From contig JBAOKB010000045.1 of NCBI GenBank assembly GCA_037044905.1, forward strand, positions 310,001 to 374,000: a stretch of DNA of 64,000 bases, in the 5' to 3' direction. The position numbers were made by a program, and so were the translations under genes. The stretch's first letter is position 1; each line of letters opens with the position of its first letter. The notes under the pieces are model-generated. The model was not told the DNA's origin and did no database searches. It was given only the letters and a program-made list of their open reading frames with translations. Of the stretch, positions 20,201-30,800 are shown in pieces. Source of the stretch: Hortaea werneckii. Lineage: Eukaryota > Ascomycota > Dothideomycetes > Mycosphaerellales > Teratosphaeriaceae.

Positions 20201-21355
20201 CTAAGCCGCCGGCTTCCTACCCACCATCAAATACATAGGCGTAAACAGCTTCTCCTTACCACCGGCAACGAGACAATCAGCAGCCAGAGCGAGAGAATCC
20301 GCCGTCTTCTGCGTGCCCTTGGGCGCAAGGGAAACCTTCTCCAGCGCGCCCACGAACCGATGCACGAGCCCGCGGCCGATATGCGTCATACGGACCAGAG
20401 TCGGAAAGTCCCAGACGCTCTGCATGTAGCGGAGGTCGCCGGACAGGGGCCAGTACCAGGGATACTGGTCAGGGCGGTCGGCGAGGTCCTCGTTCAGCTC
20501 GAGCTGGAAGCCCGCCGTCTTCATGGCGGCGAGGGCGACTTCGATCTTCTCCATGTTGCTGATGCCGTCGCCTTGCTCGATGCCCAGGCGGATCTCGCGG
20601 TGGTGGGGGTTGGAGTTGTCGTAGGCGTCCGTCATGAGCCATTCGTACACGCCGAAGACGCCGCCGGGCTTCAGTACGCGGAAGATCTCCGAGTAGATGC
20701 CCTCGAGCGAGGGGGCGTGCACGGTGGCCTCGATGGCGTAGACGGCGTCGAAGGAGTTGTCTGGGAAGGACATCTGCATGAAGTCGCCCTTGGTGAAGGA
20801 GAGCTTGTCGGCGAGGCCCTCCTTCTTCGCGTAGTGCGTCGCGCGTTCGATCTGGTAGTCGTTGTTGTTGAGGCCGACGATGTTGGCGCCGGTGAACTTG
20901 CAGATTTCCCTGGCGGGGCCGCCGACGCCACAGCCGACGTCCAGTACTCGGCTGTTCTCCTGCAGGTTCATCTTCAGGGCGAGGTAGTGCTCGTGGCGGG
21001 CGATGGCCTGACGGAAGGGCTCACCGGGGCTGAAGCGCGAGAAGTGGAAGGACTGGCCCCAGCCGTACTCGTACAGGTCGGTGGCCAGGTTGTAGTAGTG
21101 GCGGGTCAGGGTGGCATATTCGTCACGGCGGGACTTGCGGATCTCGTCCGTCTCCTCGGCCGAGGCCTTGTTGTCCCAGTGCTTGAAGTACTCGTCGACG
21201 GCCTCCTTCTGGGCGGCGTGGTCTTTGCCCATCATGGCGCGGAAGGAGTTCTTCTCCTCGGCCGTCTTGCCGTGCAGGGCGTGCTTGAAGGCGGCATCGC
21301 GGTCGACGTCCTGCTTCTCCAGCGTGAAAGGGTTGGCGGTGGAAGGGGCGACCAT
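20201..21355 (-). CDS. ERG6: Sterol 24-C-methyltransferase
   Basis: Transfers a methyl group from S-adenosylmethionine to C-24 of zymosterol, giving fecosterol, at the ER and lipid droplets. Single exon, 384 residues, almost the yeast length. Visible motifs: YEYGWGQSFHFSRF (residues 95-108, sterol-binding region I), the SAM-binding LDVGCGVGGPAREI (138-151), IVGLNNNDYQI, a YAIEATVHAP block, and GGVFGVYEWLMTDAYD. The C-terminal sterol methyltransferase domain ends FTPMYLMVGRKPAA. The ATG at 21355 gives the family N-terminus. The frame is open for another 77 codons upstream through a 12-bp tandem repeat, and that extension resembles no ERG6. The product is the substrate of ERG2, encoded 5 kb away. 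Confidence 0.97.
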   Translation of the reverse strand: MVAPSTANPFTLEKQDVDRDAAFKHALHGKTAEEKNSFRAMMGKDHAAQKEAVDEYFKHWDNKASAEETDEIRKSRRDEYATLTRHYYNLATDLYEYGWGQSFHFSRFSPGEPFRQAIARHEHYLALKMNLQENSRVLDVGCGVGGPAREICKFTGANIVGLNNNDYQIERATHYAKKEGLADKLSFTKGDFMQMSFPDNSFDAVYAIEATVHAPSLEGIYSEIFRVLKPGGVFGVYEWLMTDAYDNSNPHHREIRLGIEQGDGISNMEKIEVALAAMKTAGFQLELNEDLADRPDQYPWYWPLSGDLRYMQSVWDFPTLVRMTHIGRGLVHRFVGALEKVSLAPKGTQKTADSLALAADCLVAGGKEKLFTPMYLMVGRKPAA

Positions 21356-21929
21356 GGTGGTGGTAGCGGTGGCGGTAGCGGTGGCGGTAGCGGTGTGGGG
21401 TTGGGTGGAAGGTACGGGTTCAATTCGTTTCGGATAGGGAAAGATCGAAGGGCCAGTGGGAAGGGCGACCACTTTATGACCGGACGGGATGTGATAGGAT
21501 GCGAGAGGCGAGACGAGGAGGATTGAAATGGTTCGATCAAGGAGAGCGGCACACTCTCTTCGACACTCAATAGACAGCCCCCTCAACCGAATGGAGGGAG
21601 AAAGAATGGGACGATTATTTTGCGCTCAGGCCATCCGCCTGATAGGAACAGGTAAAGCGTCCAATCCGTCCGCCGTCCGGGGTCGCCGCATTAGCCCCCG
21701 GCCGGCGTCCAGGTGGGGGCTCTGCCGACATCACGTGCTGATAACGATAACGCAAGTCTGATCGGGTTTCTCTGTACTAGACTATGGAGGATTCGCGATC
21801 AAGCTGCACCCAACTCATCGCTTGGTCTTTTCTTATTCTAATCATTGCTCACAACGTACTCCGACGGGTGCGCATGCGAACACACTCCTTCACTCTAAAC
21901 CAATCAACTCTCCATAGTCAGCCGCCACC
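21356..21929. promoter_or_regulatory. Divergent promoter region between ERG6 and SLT11
   Basis: Contains the promoters of both genes. The ERG6-proximal part (21360-21396) is a 12-bp tandem repeat. I looked for the CGGGAGGT box seen upstream of ERG2 and did not find it here. Confidence 0.55.
21360..21396 (+). repeat. 12-bp tandem repeat in ERG6 leader
   Basis: About three units of GGTAGCGGTGGC immediately upstream of the ERG6 ATG. Read on the ERG6 strand it would encode alternating Thr-Ala in the open upstream extension. It is likely length-variable. Confidence 0.8.
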
Positions 21930-23126
21930 ATGCCGCCCCAAATCAAACAAGACATGAACCGCTCCGGCTGGGAATCCACCGATATGCCCTCCGTCTGCGA
22001 ACGCTGCCTTCCCGACAACCCTTACGTCCAGATGCTCAAGGAAGACTACGGCGACGCCTGCAAGCTCTGCACCCGCCCCTTCACCGTCTTCCGCTGGAAA
22101 GCCGACCGCACCGCCCGCCAGAAACGAACCGGCATCTGTCTCACCTGCGCCCGTCTGAAGAACTGCTGTCAGTGCTGCATGTTGGACCTGAGTTTCGGAC
22201 TACCCATCACCATTCGTGATGCCGCGCTCAAAATGGTCGCGCCAGGCCCGGGCAGCGAGGTAAATCGGGAGTATTTCGCGCAGAACAACGAGCGTGAGAT
22301 CGAAGAAGGGAGAGGGTTAGAGGGGTACGAGAAGACAGACGAGAAGGCAAGAGATCTCTTAAGACGGCTGGCAAACAACGAACCACACTACAAGAAGCAG
22401 CGACGACTAGAAGCCGAAAGCGCAGCGGAGGCTGAAGAAGGCGGCAGCGGAGGAGGACAAAAATTGCTCGAAGCCGGCGGCAGCAGCGGACAACACACCG
22501 CAGGACCCATCCGCACCGCCAAATCCGCCTACGGCTCCTCGCCCTACGGCGCCCCATCCTCCTCACGAACAACCGGCAAACCCCCCTCCCGTCCCACCAA
22601 CCGCGGCTTCCCCTCCTCGGCCGCCCTACCGCCGAAACCAGAGGACATCGCCCCACCCGCCGACCCGAACATCACCTCCCTCTTCCTCACAGGCGTCGAA
22701 GACGACCTCCCCGAACACGCCCTCCGCGCGCACTTCGAAGCATACGGGACCCTGCGCTCCGTCGTCTGCAGTCACCGCTCGCACTGCGCGTTCATGAACT
22801 TCGCCAAGCGCGCCGACGCCGAGAAAGCGGCGGAAGCGTGTCAGGGGCGGGCGGTGGTCAAGGGGGTTCCGCTGCGGGTCCAGTGGGGGAAGCCTAAGCC
22901 GTTGGATAGTATGGAGCGCGAGCGGCGGATGGAGAATGCGCGGGCGGGGCGGCAGCAGCAGCAGGGGGGTGGGAAGAAGGGGGGCGCGGGGAGTGGGAGG
23001 GGGAGGGATGCGACGGCGGATGCGGCGGCGGCGGGGAGGACTGGTGGGGATGATCTGGATGCGTTGGTTGCGGCGCCGCCGCCGGGGCAGGGGGATGTCG
23101 AGTATGCTGCTCAGGCTGGGGAGTGA
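21930..23126 (+). CDS. SLT11: Pre-mRNA splicing factor Slt11/Ecm2 (RBM22 family)
   Basis: Component of the spliceosomal NineTeen-related complex that contacts U2/U6 snRNA and helps form the active site. Single exon, 398 residues. The N-terminal zinc-binding region has paired cysteines: SVCERCLPDNPYVQM (Cys23, Cys26), ACKLCTRPF, GICLTCARLKNCCQCCMLDL. FGLPITIRDAAL follows, and then a disordered Gly/Ser-rich linker. The RRM is at about residues 247-320 (SLFLTGVEDDLPEHALRAHF to VPLRVQWGKPKPLD). The tail is Gly/Ala/Arg-rich, low-complexity and possibly variable. The start has a good context (CCACCATGCC). It is one of two splicing genes here; the other is the Prp4 kinase. Confidence 0.95.
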   Translation: MPPQIKQDMNRSGWESTDMPSVCERCLPDNPYVQMLKEDYGDACKLCTRPFTVFRWKADRTARQKRTGICLTCARLKNCCQCCMLDLSFGLPITIRDAALKMVAPGPGSEVNREYFAQNNEREIEEGRGLEGYEKTDEKARDLLRRLANNEPHYKKQRRLEAESAAEAEEGGSGGGQKLLEAGGSSGQHTAGPIRTAKSAYGSSPYGAPSSSRTTGKPPSRPTNRGFPSSAALPPKPEDIAPPADPNITSLFLTGVEDDLPEHALRAHFEAYGTLRSVVCSHRSHCAFMNFAKRADAEKAAEACQGRAVVKGVPLRVQWGKPKPLDSMERERRMENARAGRQQQQGGGKKGGAGSGRGRDATADAAAAGRTGGDDLDALVAAPPPGQGDVEYAAQAGE

Positions 23127-23414
23127 GACTAAAATCTCCCGATGATCTCACCTCTCATGTGCTGTCAATATCCTTTTTGTTTCACTCGGCAACGACGACG
23201 AGACCAAATTGTGGGGTACCTAGCGAGGCGTTTTTTCTTTTCGGCGCAGGGGAAGGCAGGGCGAACAAGACCGTGGTGGCCCACCAAGCAAAACTAAGCG
23301 AATTCTGCCCATTCAAATTTGTAGTTCTCAAGTTGAATCTAATCCTTCTGTGTGATATGTACACTCCACACCCACCCATCCATCATCTACCCATTTCCCC
23401 CCCTCCCTCCCTAT
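23127..23414. other. Convergent 3' flanks of SLT11 and the dehydratase gene
   Basis: C-rich, with a CCCTCC-type run at about 23398-23450 that continues into the dehydratase C-terminus. No gene is seen. Confidence 0.5.
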
Positions 23415-24478
23415 TCACCCCTCCTTCTTCCCCTCCCCTTTCCCACCAGCACCACCACCACAACAATCCCCATCCCCCTTCCCATCCTCTTCCTCAACAA
23501 CCTCCCCCATCTCCCGCGCAACCGCATCACAAAACCGCGCCATCTGCGTATCCCTCCCCGACAACCCCGCAGGCGAATGCGTCGTCCAGAGGATCTGCGT
23601 GCGATTATAGACGTTGGACCATTCCGGGTGGTGGCGGGTGCGTTTGCATTCGGTCGCGATCGCGGTCATGAAGTTCTAAAGTTTTTTTTTTGGCGGTTAG
23701 AAATTTGGGGGAATAATAAGTCAGGAGGAAAAAAAAAAGAAAGAAAAATGAAAGGGGGGGAAATCTTCGTTTTTTTTTTTTTTTTTTTGAAAGGGAGAGA
23801 AATGTATTTATCTGGGGCCTTTCTAGCAGGGAATACGGAATTTGTGGATTTTGCAAGTATGATCTCGAGAATTGGGGATATTGGGTTGAGGAGGATGTTA
23901 AAGATTCAGCGCCACGCGTCAGGGGTGGGGGCGAGCGAGGCCTTCTTCCAATTTTCAAGGAAAAGGAGGAGGCAAAGAAGGCAAGAAAGGAAGCAAGATC
24001 CAAGCTCATAATCAACTCGGAAAACAAATCATAAAGAAAAAAACAAATAAGGAGAAAAAGCCAAGCATAAGAAGAAGAAGAAATGTACAAAACATACCCA
24101 AGTCGTCTTAAACGTCTTAAACTTAAACCCCCTCTCGATGCCCCTTCCCTCGCGACAGAGCCGCCAGCGTCCACCATTCTCAACCAGCTGCGACGTCTCC
24201 TGGACTAGGGCCTCCTGATCCGGGGTCGAGTCCGCGATGGAGAGGTCGACGCGCGTGAGCATGCTGCTGCTTTGTGGGGATTCCGGGCGTGGCTGTTGAT
24301 GGGATGTGGTGGTGGTTGGGGATGTGGAGAAGGATCGTGTCCGGTTGGGATGAAGTATACGGTCAGAGGTGAACGGGCGAAGTATGTTCTGTGGCTGTTG
24401 GGACTGTCTTGAGAGTCGTAAGGGCGATAGTGCTGATGGTCTCCGGGTGAAGTTGATGAGGTGGCGGTAGTGGGTCAT
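23415..24478 (-). CDS. Pterin-4a-carbinolamine dehydratase with mitochondrial-type leader
   Basis: PCD enzymes dehydrate 4a-hydroxytetrahydrobiopterin. Two exons, 24478-24098 and 23675-23415, give 213 residues; an ATG at 24502 would add 8. The first ~65 residues are rich in Arg, Ser and Thr and lack acids, like a mitochondrial targeting peptide. The catalytic domain follows: an N-terminal half with WRLCREGRGIERGFKFKTFKTTW, and after the intron the signature RTRHHPEWSNVYNRTQILWTT (His142, His143, Pro144, Trp146). LSGRDTQMARFCD closes the domain, and the tail is Glu/Gly-rich. The intron is unusually long for this region (422 bp) and packed with T-rich homopolymers, with a GTATGT donor and TTTAG acceptor. 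Ascomycetes usually lack pterin-dependent amino-acid hydroxylases, so the role is unclear. Confidence 0.82.
23769..23789 (+). repeat. Poly-T tract within the dehydratase intron
   Basis: A run of about 20 T residues on the plus strand, poly-A on the transcribed strand of the host gene. Shorter A and T runs surround it. Likely length-variable. Confidence 0.9.
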
Positions 24479-24502
24479 GCTACCCGAGTCGCACGATTCC
24501 AC

Positions 24503-25275
24503 CTAGGCGTTTGGTAATGTGTCTTTTAGGCGGAAGGAACTTGGATACTTAGATAAGATGCGAATGTAAAAGATGGGATGAACGAAGATGGGGAGACAGT
24601 CCAGCGGAAGTCTTGGCGGAGGCTATGAAACTGTGGCGGGGGGTAGCCCAAATCTGAGAATGGTAGGCGCGCGGTTTTGGGGAGGTGGAAAACGGAAGTT
24701 TGCGGACGAAATGACGATTGCAGACTACCTCGCGTGATTCAGCACGACAAACAGGTAGGATTACAGCGCAGTAGTAACGAGACCTAGGTAGTCCATGGCA
24801 TTGAAGAGAGAAGCAATAACCAAAAGAAATGAGAAGAGAGTAAGAGTCAAGATTCGAGCTACCTTATAAAATCCGACTAGATTTGCGCACAACGCAGAAT
24901 TTAAAAAAGAAAAGCACCTTGCCATTTGAGAAAACAACACGCTATGCCCTAGATACATACACACAACCGTTTTGCAAAAAGGAGGTAGCCAGCAAAACAC
25001 ACACACGGGGGAGGTATTCGTCCCCTCCGCGTTGGGAGGAGCTGGCCCCTTTTTATAAGTTAGGTATACAACGCGCCATTTCCCCCCAACCCCACCATCA
25101 TTCGCCGGCTCCGCTGGGAAATTCAGCACGCCTTATCTCCAATGCATTTGACTAGTGATCCCTTCTGTCTCTCGAGAGGCTGGAAACGATTCCTCCTACC
25201 GCCGTCTCGTGAGAAAAAAGGACCAACATGTCTTAATTCGCTCATACTCCTGGTGTCTTTTATCTTGAGTCACCT
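24503..25275. other. Intergenic: dehydratase promoter and PDB1 3' flank
   Basis: No convincing coding region. Short frames on both strands overlap. Around 24740-24990 the composition is AT-richer than neighbouring genes. Confidence 0.5.
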
Positions 25276-26535
25276 TTAAGCCTTGAGCAGCTTAGCAGCG
25301 TAGTTGGCGATGAGCTCCTCGGTCGGGAAGCTCATCTCCTCCAGCTTCTGGGCGTACGGGGTCGGGACCTCGGCACCGGTGACACGGATCGGGGGCGCAT
25401 CGAGGTAGTCGAAGGCGTACTCGGAGGTCAGGGCGATGATCTCGGCGGCGACGCCGAAGGAGGGGAAGCCGGACTCGACGGCCATCATCTTGCCCGTCTT
25501 CTTCACGGACTTGACGATGGACTCGACGTCCATGGGCTTGATGGAGCGGAGGTTTAGGACTTCGGCCTCGATGCCATACTTCTGCTTGAGCTGCTCGGCG
25601 GCGACGAGGGAGAGGCCGACGGAGCGGGAGAGGGAGACGATGGTCAGGTCCTTGCCTGGACGCTCGATCTTGGCTTTGCCGAACTAGAAGAGGAGCGTTA
25701 TGTCAGCACTGTAGTAAACTATTTTGGATCATTTTTGTTTCTGCTTTCCACGCGCGAAGCTGGGTCGACAGGCGAAGAAATCGCAATGTAGACATACCGG
25801 AATGACGAAGTCGTCCTTCTGGGCCTCCTCACTCATCGGGAAGGACAGACCGTACATCAGCTCGTTCTCCAGCACGCACACCGGGTTCGGGTCGCGGATG
25901 GCAGCCTTCAGCAGGCCCTTGGCATCCTCAGACGAGTAAGGTGCGACGACCTTGAGACCTGGGATCGAACCGTACCATGCGCTGTAGTCCTGGGAGTGCT
26001 GAGCGGCAACACCGGCAGCAAAGCCGTTGGGGCCACGGAAAGTGACGTTGCAAGGCTGGATACCACCGGACATGTAGTGAGTCTTGCCGGCGGAGTTGAT
26101 GATCTGGTCGATGGCCTGCATGGCGAAGTTGAAGGTCATGAACTCGCAAATGGGCTGGAGGCCGGCCAGGGCAGCGCCGACGGCGAGACCGGCGAAACCG
26201 GCCTCAGTGATGGGCGTGTCGATAACACGGCGCTCGCCGAAGCGGTCCAGCAGGCCCTTGGTGACCTTGTATGCGCCGTTGTACTGGGCCACCTCCTCGC
26301 CCATCAGGAAGACCTTCTCGTTCCGCTCCATCTCCTCCGCCATGGCCTCGTTGAGGGCATCGCGCACCTGGTACTCCTTCACGCCGCCCGAGGACTCGCT
26401 GGCGTATGAGCGCTGCCACCGCGCGACGGCGGCCGGGGCGCTGACTCGCTTCTGGAAGGTCGATCGGGGGAGGGAGGCGGCAGGGGAGGAGCGGAGGAGC
26501 TGGGCCGCGGGGCGGAAGAGTCGCGTAGCCACCAT
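25276..26535 (-). CDS. PDB1: Pyruvate dehydrogenase E1 component, beta subunit, mitochondrial
   Basis: With E1-alpha it decarboxylates pyruvate using thiamine diphosphate in the mitochondrial matrix. Exons 26535-25798 and 25683-25276 give 381 residues. The intron (25797-25684, 114 bp) has a GTATGT donor, GCTGAC branch and CTAG acceptor. The N-terminus is a typical matrix-targeting leader (MVATRLFRPAAQLLRSS, Arg-rich, no acids), ending near RSYAS. Family blocks follow: VRDALNEAMAEEMERN, VFLMGEEVAQYNGAYKVTKG, VIDTPITEAGFAGLAVGAA, FMTFNFAMQAIDQIINSAGK and HSQDYSAWYGSIPGLKVV. After the intron come GKDLTIVSLSRSVG and VLNLRSIKPMDVESIV. Codons are strongly biased, as expected for an abundant enzyme. 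Confidence 0.97.
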
Positions 26536-27109
26536 CGCGGAAGGTGTATGTGTATGGAGGGAGTGAGAGGCGGGATAGGGTGGCTCAGTGGTCCGGCAGT
26601 CACAAGGGCCAGATATAATGGAACCGGATAGGGCGGTGGGTGTTGAGGGAAGAGGTGGAGGGAGGAGTGGTGGTGGTGGTGCGGCGGGATGCAGCTGCAG
26701 TTGCTGATGCTGAGAATCTCGTCCGGCTCAACCAATGCAGATGATTTTCCGTCGAGGGCCCTTTCCCTTTCGGCCCGCGAGCTTGGGGAGCTCCGGCGTC
26801 CTCCTCAAAACTCCGATGCTGCCTGGTCTGTGCGCACTCTAAACATATCGCCCACTGCGCTTCCACTTCCTGATTCCTTCCAATGAATATAACGACTCCA
26901 ATGCGCGACTCCATTGTCAGTACGAGGACACCTAGTATTTACTTACTAAGTAGTACTAAGATGCATGAAGTGCGTGATATAAATAGCAATAACATAGCCT
27001 CTGGCATTCAAAAGATGGCATCCACACCTCAGTCTCTCGGTAGTATATATTCACGTATCTCATCCACCCTCTGAATCACGCCACTCACCCCTTCTCTCCC
27101 ATCACTACC
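26536..27109. promoter_or_regulatory. Divergent promoter between PDB1 and the 2EXR-like gene
   Basis: Composition shifts near 26880 from GC-rich (PDB1 side) to AT-rich (accessory side), where TACTAAGTAGTAC-like strings occur at 26941-26958. This may mark the edge between housekeeping and accessory DNA. No named site. Confidence 0.45.
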
Positions 27110-27718
27110 ATGGTCCAGCTGATGGACCTCCCCCATGAGATTCGCCTTCAAATCTACGAGGCGGTCATCACAGGTTACGAAGGCGGATTACCAATCGATC
27201 AGTCCCATTCATCTCCCGAACTGCGGGACGCTTTCAGCCTGAGGCTCGCTGACAAGCCGTTGTCCGACGACATCATCCCACTGTACTGGTCCAGCAACAC
27301 CTTTTACTACTTCGACCTGTTCCAGTTCGACGACGACGACTACCTTCGACGCTCGTGGGATCGGTGGCTTTCAAATAGCGTCAAAGGGGCAGTGCGACAC
27401 ATCCGACGCCTGGAGTTTTACATGTGCATTCCGTCCGAGTATCAATGTCAGGATACTTTGCCCCCTCCTGGTGAAACCCCAACAGACTGCTTCTCCACAG
27501 CTACTGTCGACTTGGGAAGACGAACAGACTCCGCTGTCCAGCTTGGTCGTGACGCATGCAGACATGCGAAGCTAGCATACGATCGCCTGATGACTGTACT
27601 CTCGCGGATTCCTCGCCACAATCGCCAACCACAGGTCACTTCAGCGTTGATCATGGAGCTGTTAGAGTGCACTCTTAATCTGAAGTTTACCATAGCAGAC
27701 GGGGAAAAGGTAACATGA
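27110..27718 (+). CDS. 2EXR/F-box-like domain protein, fungal accessory family
   Basis: 202 residues. The N-terminus VQLMDLPHEIRLQIYEAVI is the LPxEIRxxIYE signature of a large ascomycete family (2EXR or F-box-like) whose members are mostly uncharacterised. An acidic aromatic segment follows (FYYFDLFQFDDDDYLRRSW). The start has a strong context (CTACCATGG). The protein is shorter than most relatives. A GTAACA at 27709 and a TAG at 27774-27775 could define a last intron reading on into the convergent neighbour, so the 3' end is uncertain. It lies only about 100 bp from the stop of the convergent adenylate-forming reductase gene. Confidence 0.65.
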   Translation: MVQLMDLPHEIRLQIYEAVITGYEGGLPIDQSHSSPELRDAFSLRLADKPLSDDIIPLYWSSNTFYYFDLFQFDDDDYLRRSWDRWLSNSVKGAVRHIRRLEFYMCIPSEYQCQDTLPPPGETPTDCFSTATVDLGRRTDSAVQLGRDACRHAKLAYDRLMTVLSRIPRHNRQPQVTSALIMELLECTLNLKFTIADGEKVT

Positions 27719-27822
27719 AGGACTCTTTAGAGCACTTCTTATGATTCCCACGGCCATTGGCACTGATTTGATAGCCTGAGGCTCGAATTTACCAAGTCAA
27801 TACCACCGGTCTAGCGACCTCT

Positions 27823-30800
27823 TTACTCCACCCAACGCCTAAGCCACCCTTCAACGTACCGCTCTACCAAACCAGCCGAGACCGGATCTACAGCCCCCGC
27901 GATGGTACGGGAAGCCTTAGCCGTTTTCGAAGTCTCGAACGTAAGACCAGGCGCATCAATGTCTTCTTGCGAAGCCTCTTCTTTGACAGCCGCGTTCGTA
28001 CTTTGCGCGCCACTGCCATATTTCTTCTCCCAGAAGTCGATGAGCTTCACACTCGGATTCCGCACTGGATCAGCATCGCTCTTTTTCAATCGGTCAAGCC
28101 ATTGGCTTGGGCTCACGACGTCAAACGCGGGGAGGTTGGTGCGTTTCAGCGCAGGTAAGAGGTCTTCCTTCCAGCTGAAGAGTTTAGGGTTCACCAGATG
28201 GTAGACCAGCTCCGCGTCTTCGCTCAATCCATCGGTGCTCGCACCAACTCGCCCTTCTCTGGGATCCTGGGAAGTCTTTGGGAAAGCGATATCAAGTATG
28301 GCGCCTGCGCACAAGTCCACAGGCAACCAGGAAGGTCGCTCATCCAGCGCCGGAAGAGACTTCGTGGTCAATGCACTGCGGATCATCAGAGCGATGGCTT
28401 CAGTAGAGTTCCAGTCAGCATTCTGACAATCACCAGAAAGCTGTCCAATGCGAAGGACCCGTGCATGAAGTCCGGCTGCTTTGCCTTGTCGCATGGCGTT
28501 CCGGACGATATGCTCGGCAACTAGCTTACTTCTGCCATACCCCGTGCCCTGAGCATGGGTCAGATCTTCAATAGCCGCTTCCGGGATGCTTGCTGGTTTC
28601 GGCGTCCCACTCGCGGTGGACACGGAGCTGCAGAAGAAGAATTTCGCGGGCGAGGGTAGCGTGACGCGCAAGCAGAAATTGATGAGGTTATGTACTCCAC
28701 GCACATGCTGATTCTCAAAGGAGCGAACACCGAGGTTGAAGTTCACGGCCCAGGCACTGTGGATGATGCAGGTTGTCGAGCTGAGGAGATGGTTGAGTTC
28801 GTGGGCTTGGAGCCCGAGATCCGGTGTGCTAAAGTCGCTGGGTACAGCGAAGAGCTTCGCCGCTTCGCCGTCGGTGAGGTTGATTTTGCGCGATACGAGG
28901 GATTGCATAATCCGAGCGCCTGCGGCTGCTTGGCCAGGAGCTCGCACAAGAGCCCAAACTTCGGCGACGGAAGGGCGTTTGAGGAGGTCGGCGATCAGCC
29001 AGGCGCCTAGGTTGCCAGTTCCGCCTGTAACAAGCTGCGGCATGTTAGTGGATTCTTAAGGACGATAAAAAGAGTCTGTCTTACCACGACCTCCTTCTCC
29101 GGCTGCTCCGACTGCGTAGGGAAGTACTGAGCAAAATTCGAGTACTTCTGGATCATGCTCCGCATCACTTCTATCTCATCCTCTTGCTTCTCAGCCCCAT
29201 CACCCGTCCGCAGCTCGTACAGATACCGAGCCAGAGCCCGAACGTTGCCCTTTTCGAACACGACATTGTTGCTCAGGTCATGGCCGCCCAAGTCGAGATG
29301 CTTCTTGATTATCCGCCACATGCGAGTAGTCTGCAGACTGTCGACACCGGCGGAGAAGACATCCGTCTCAGCGTTCGGGAGAGGTACTCTTAGATCGTTT
29401 CGGAACTTTCCTAGCAGGAACTCCTCAAGTTGATGAGGGTCAAGCTGCAGTGTCCCCTCCGCTTGGCCCTTTTCAAAGCCATGGTATACCCGCTCAATGT
29501 CCTCAGCAAACTGCTGGTACATCTGCGCGCGGATGAATGTCCCTTTGTCGGTCTTCGGGTAAGCGATCGAGGCATCCTTGATAATGACCAATTCCTTGGG
29601 GATGCGCGAAAAGCTTTCGGCGCGCATATTGGCTGCTTCGACTGCAGGCCAGATGGCTTCTAGGAACTCGGCATCGGACATGTGTGCGGCTCGGTCGGCT
29701 TTGAAGATGATGGCTCCTGGGACGGTTTTCTGGAAGCCGAAGACGATGGCTTCTTTCACCAACTCATCTTCGCGTATGCGACCTAATCCCCGTAGTTAGC
29801 ACACGATCGCAGGCGCTGACCGTCCTTGATTCGACTTACCTTCAATCGGAATAGGCAGCACTTTCTCCCCGTTCACCAGCGTCAGTCGATCATCCAGCCG
29901 ACTAAGGTACTTGTAATAATTCGACTTTTTCGGATCAGGATGTCGCGTGAACAAATCCGCCGTCCGAAAACTCTTCGGCGGATCATCCGAGTTCGACGGC
30001 CCCTTAGACGGCAACCCATCCAACGCCACGCACTCAAAGACCCCCGGAGCAATCTCATCGAAAAGGCTATAATCCGCCACCGGCGGCCAGACCCGCATGT
30101 AACTCCACTCCTTGTCCCCCGGCGGACGGAAGGAAGTCATGATCTGTCCCGTCTCCGTGGCGCCGTAGTTCCCGACGAGATTGACCCCCTGAGCGACCAA
30201 TCTATCGCCGAGGTCATCAGGACACGCGCTCCCGCCATACAGCACCAATTTGGCCTTGGCGAGCTCTGTGATGCCGTCGTCCGATTCGGCGAGCAGTTTG
30301 AGCACGTAGGGTACAGTGGTGATCTGTTCCGGCTGAGCCACTCTCAAGGCGGCAACGAGGTTCTGTCGTGTGACTGGAAAGGAGAAGTTGCCGATGTACA
30401 TGGCTTTTCGGGTGTAGAAACTTCGACCAAGCTCCATTAACGCTTGACTGTAGGAAGATCAGTCTTGTGTGTTTCTACGGCTAGATATCGGACGGTGGAC
30501 TAACCTATGAAATAGTGGCGAGACGCAGAAGCATTTCATAGAGAAGCTTTTGCGGAAATTGGCGAGGCATTGGTAGTTGGTGAGGTAAACTGCGGTGAAC
30601 TTTGTAAGCTACTGGGGGGACATTTAGACACATGTAGGTAGAGCAAAGCTTACTTGGTTTGGGGAATCCTGTGGACCCAGATGAATGAAGAATCCATCCA
30701 ATTTTATGTGATTCCTTGACAGGATCACAATGTCTCCTGAAAGGAAGTGCGTCCTGATTTCTGTAGTCCGCCCCGCAAACAAGGGACAGGTGCTGAAGTT

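Noticed and set aside
20360..21526. 388-codon open frame on the plus strand opposite ERG6
   Set aside because: It lies almost wholly antisense to the conserved ERG6 coding sequence. Its Val/Gly/Leu/Glu composition is what G/C-ending codons give when read in reverse. No family signature.
23605..24183. 192-codon frame spanning the dehydratase intron
   Set aside because: It is built largely from intron homopolymers (Phe/Leu/Ser and Lys runs) and is out of frame with the conserved enzyme exons.
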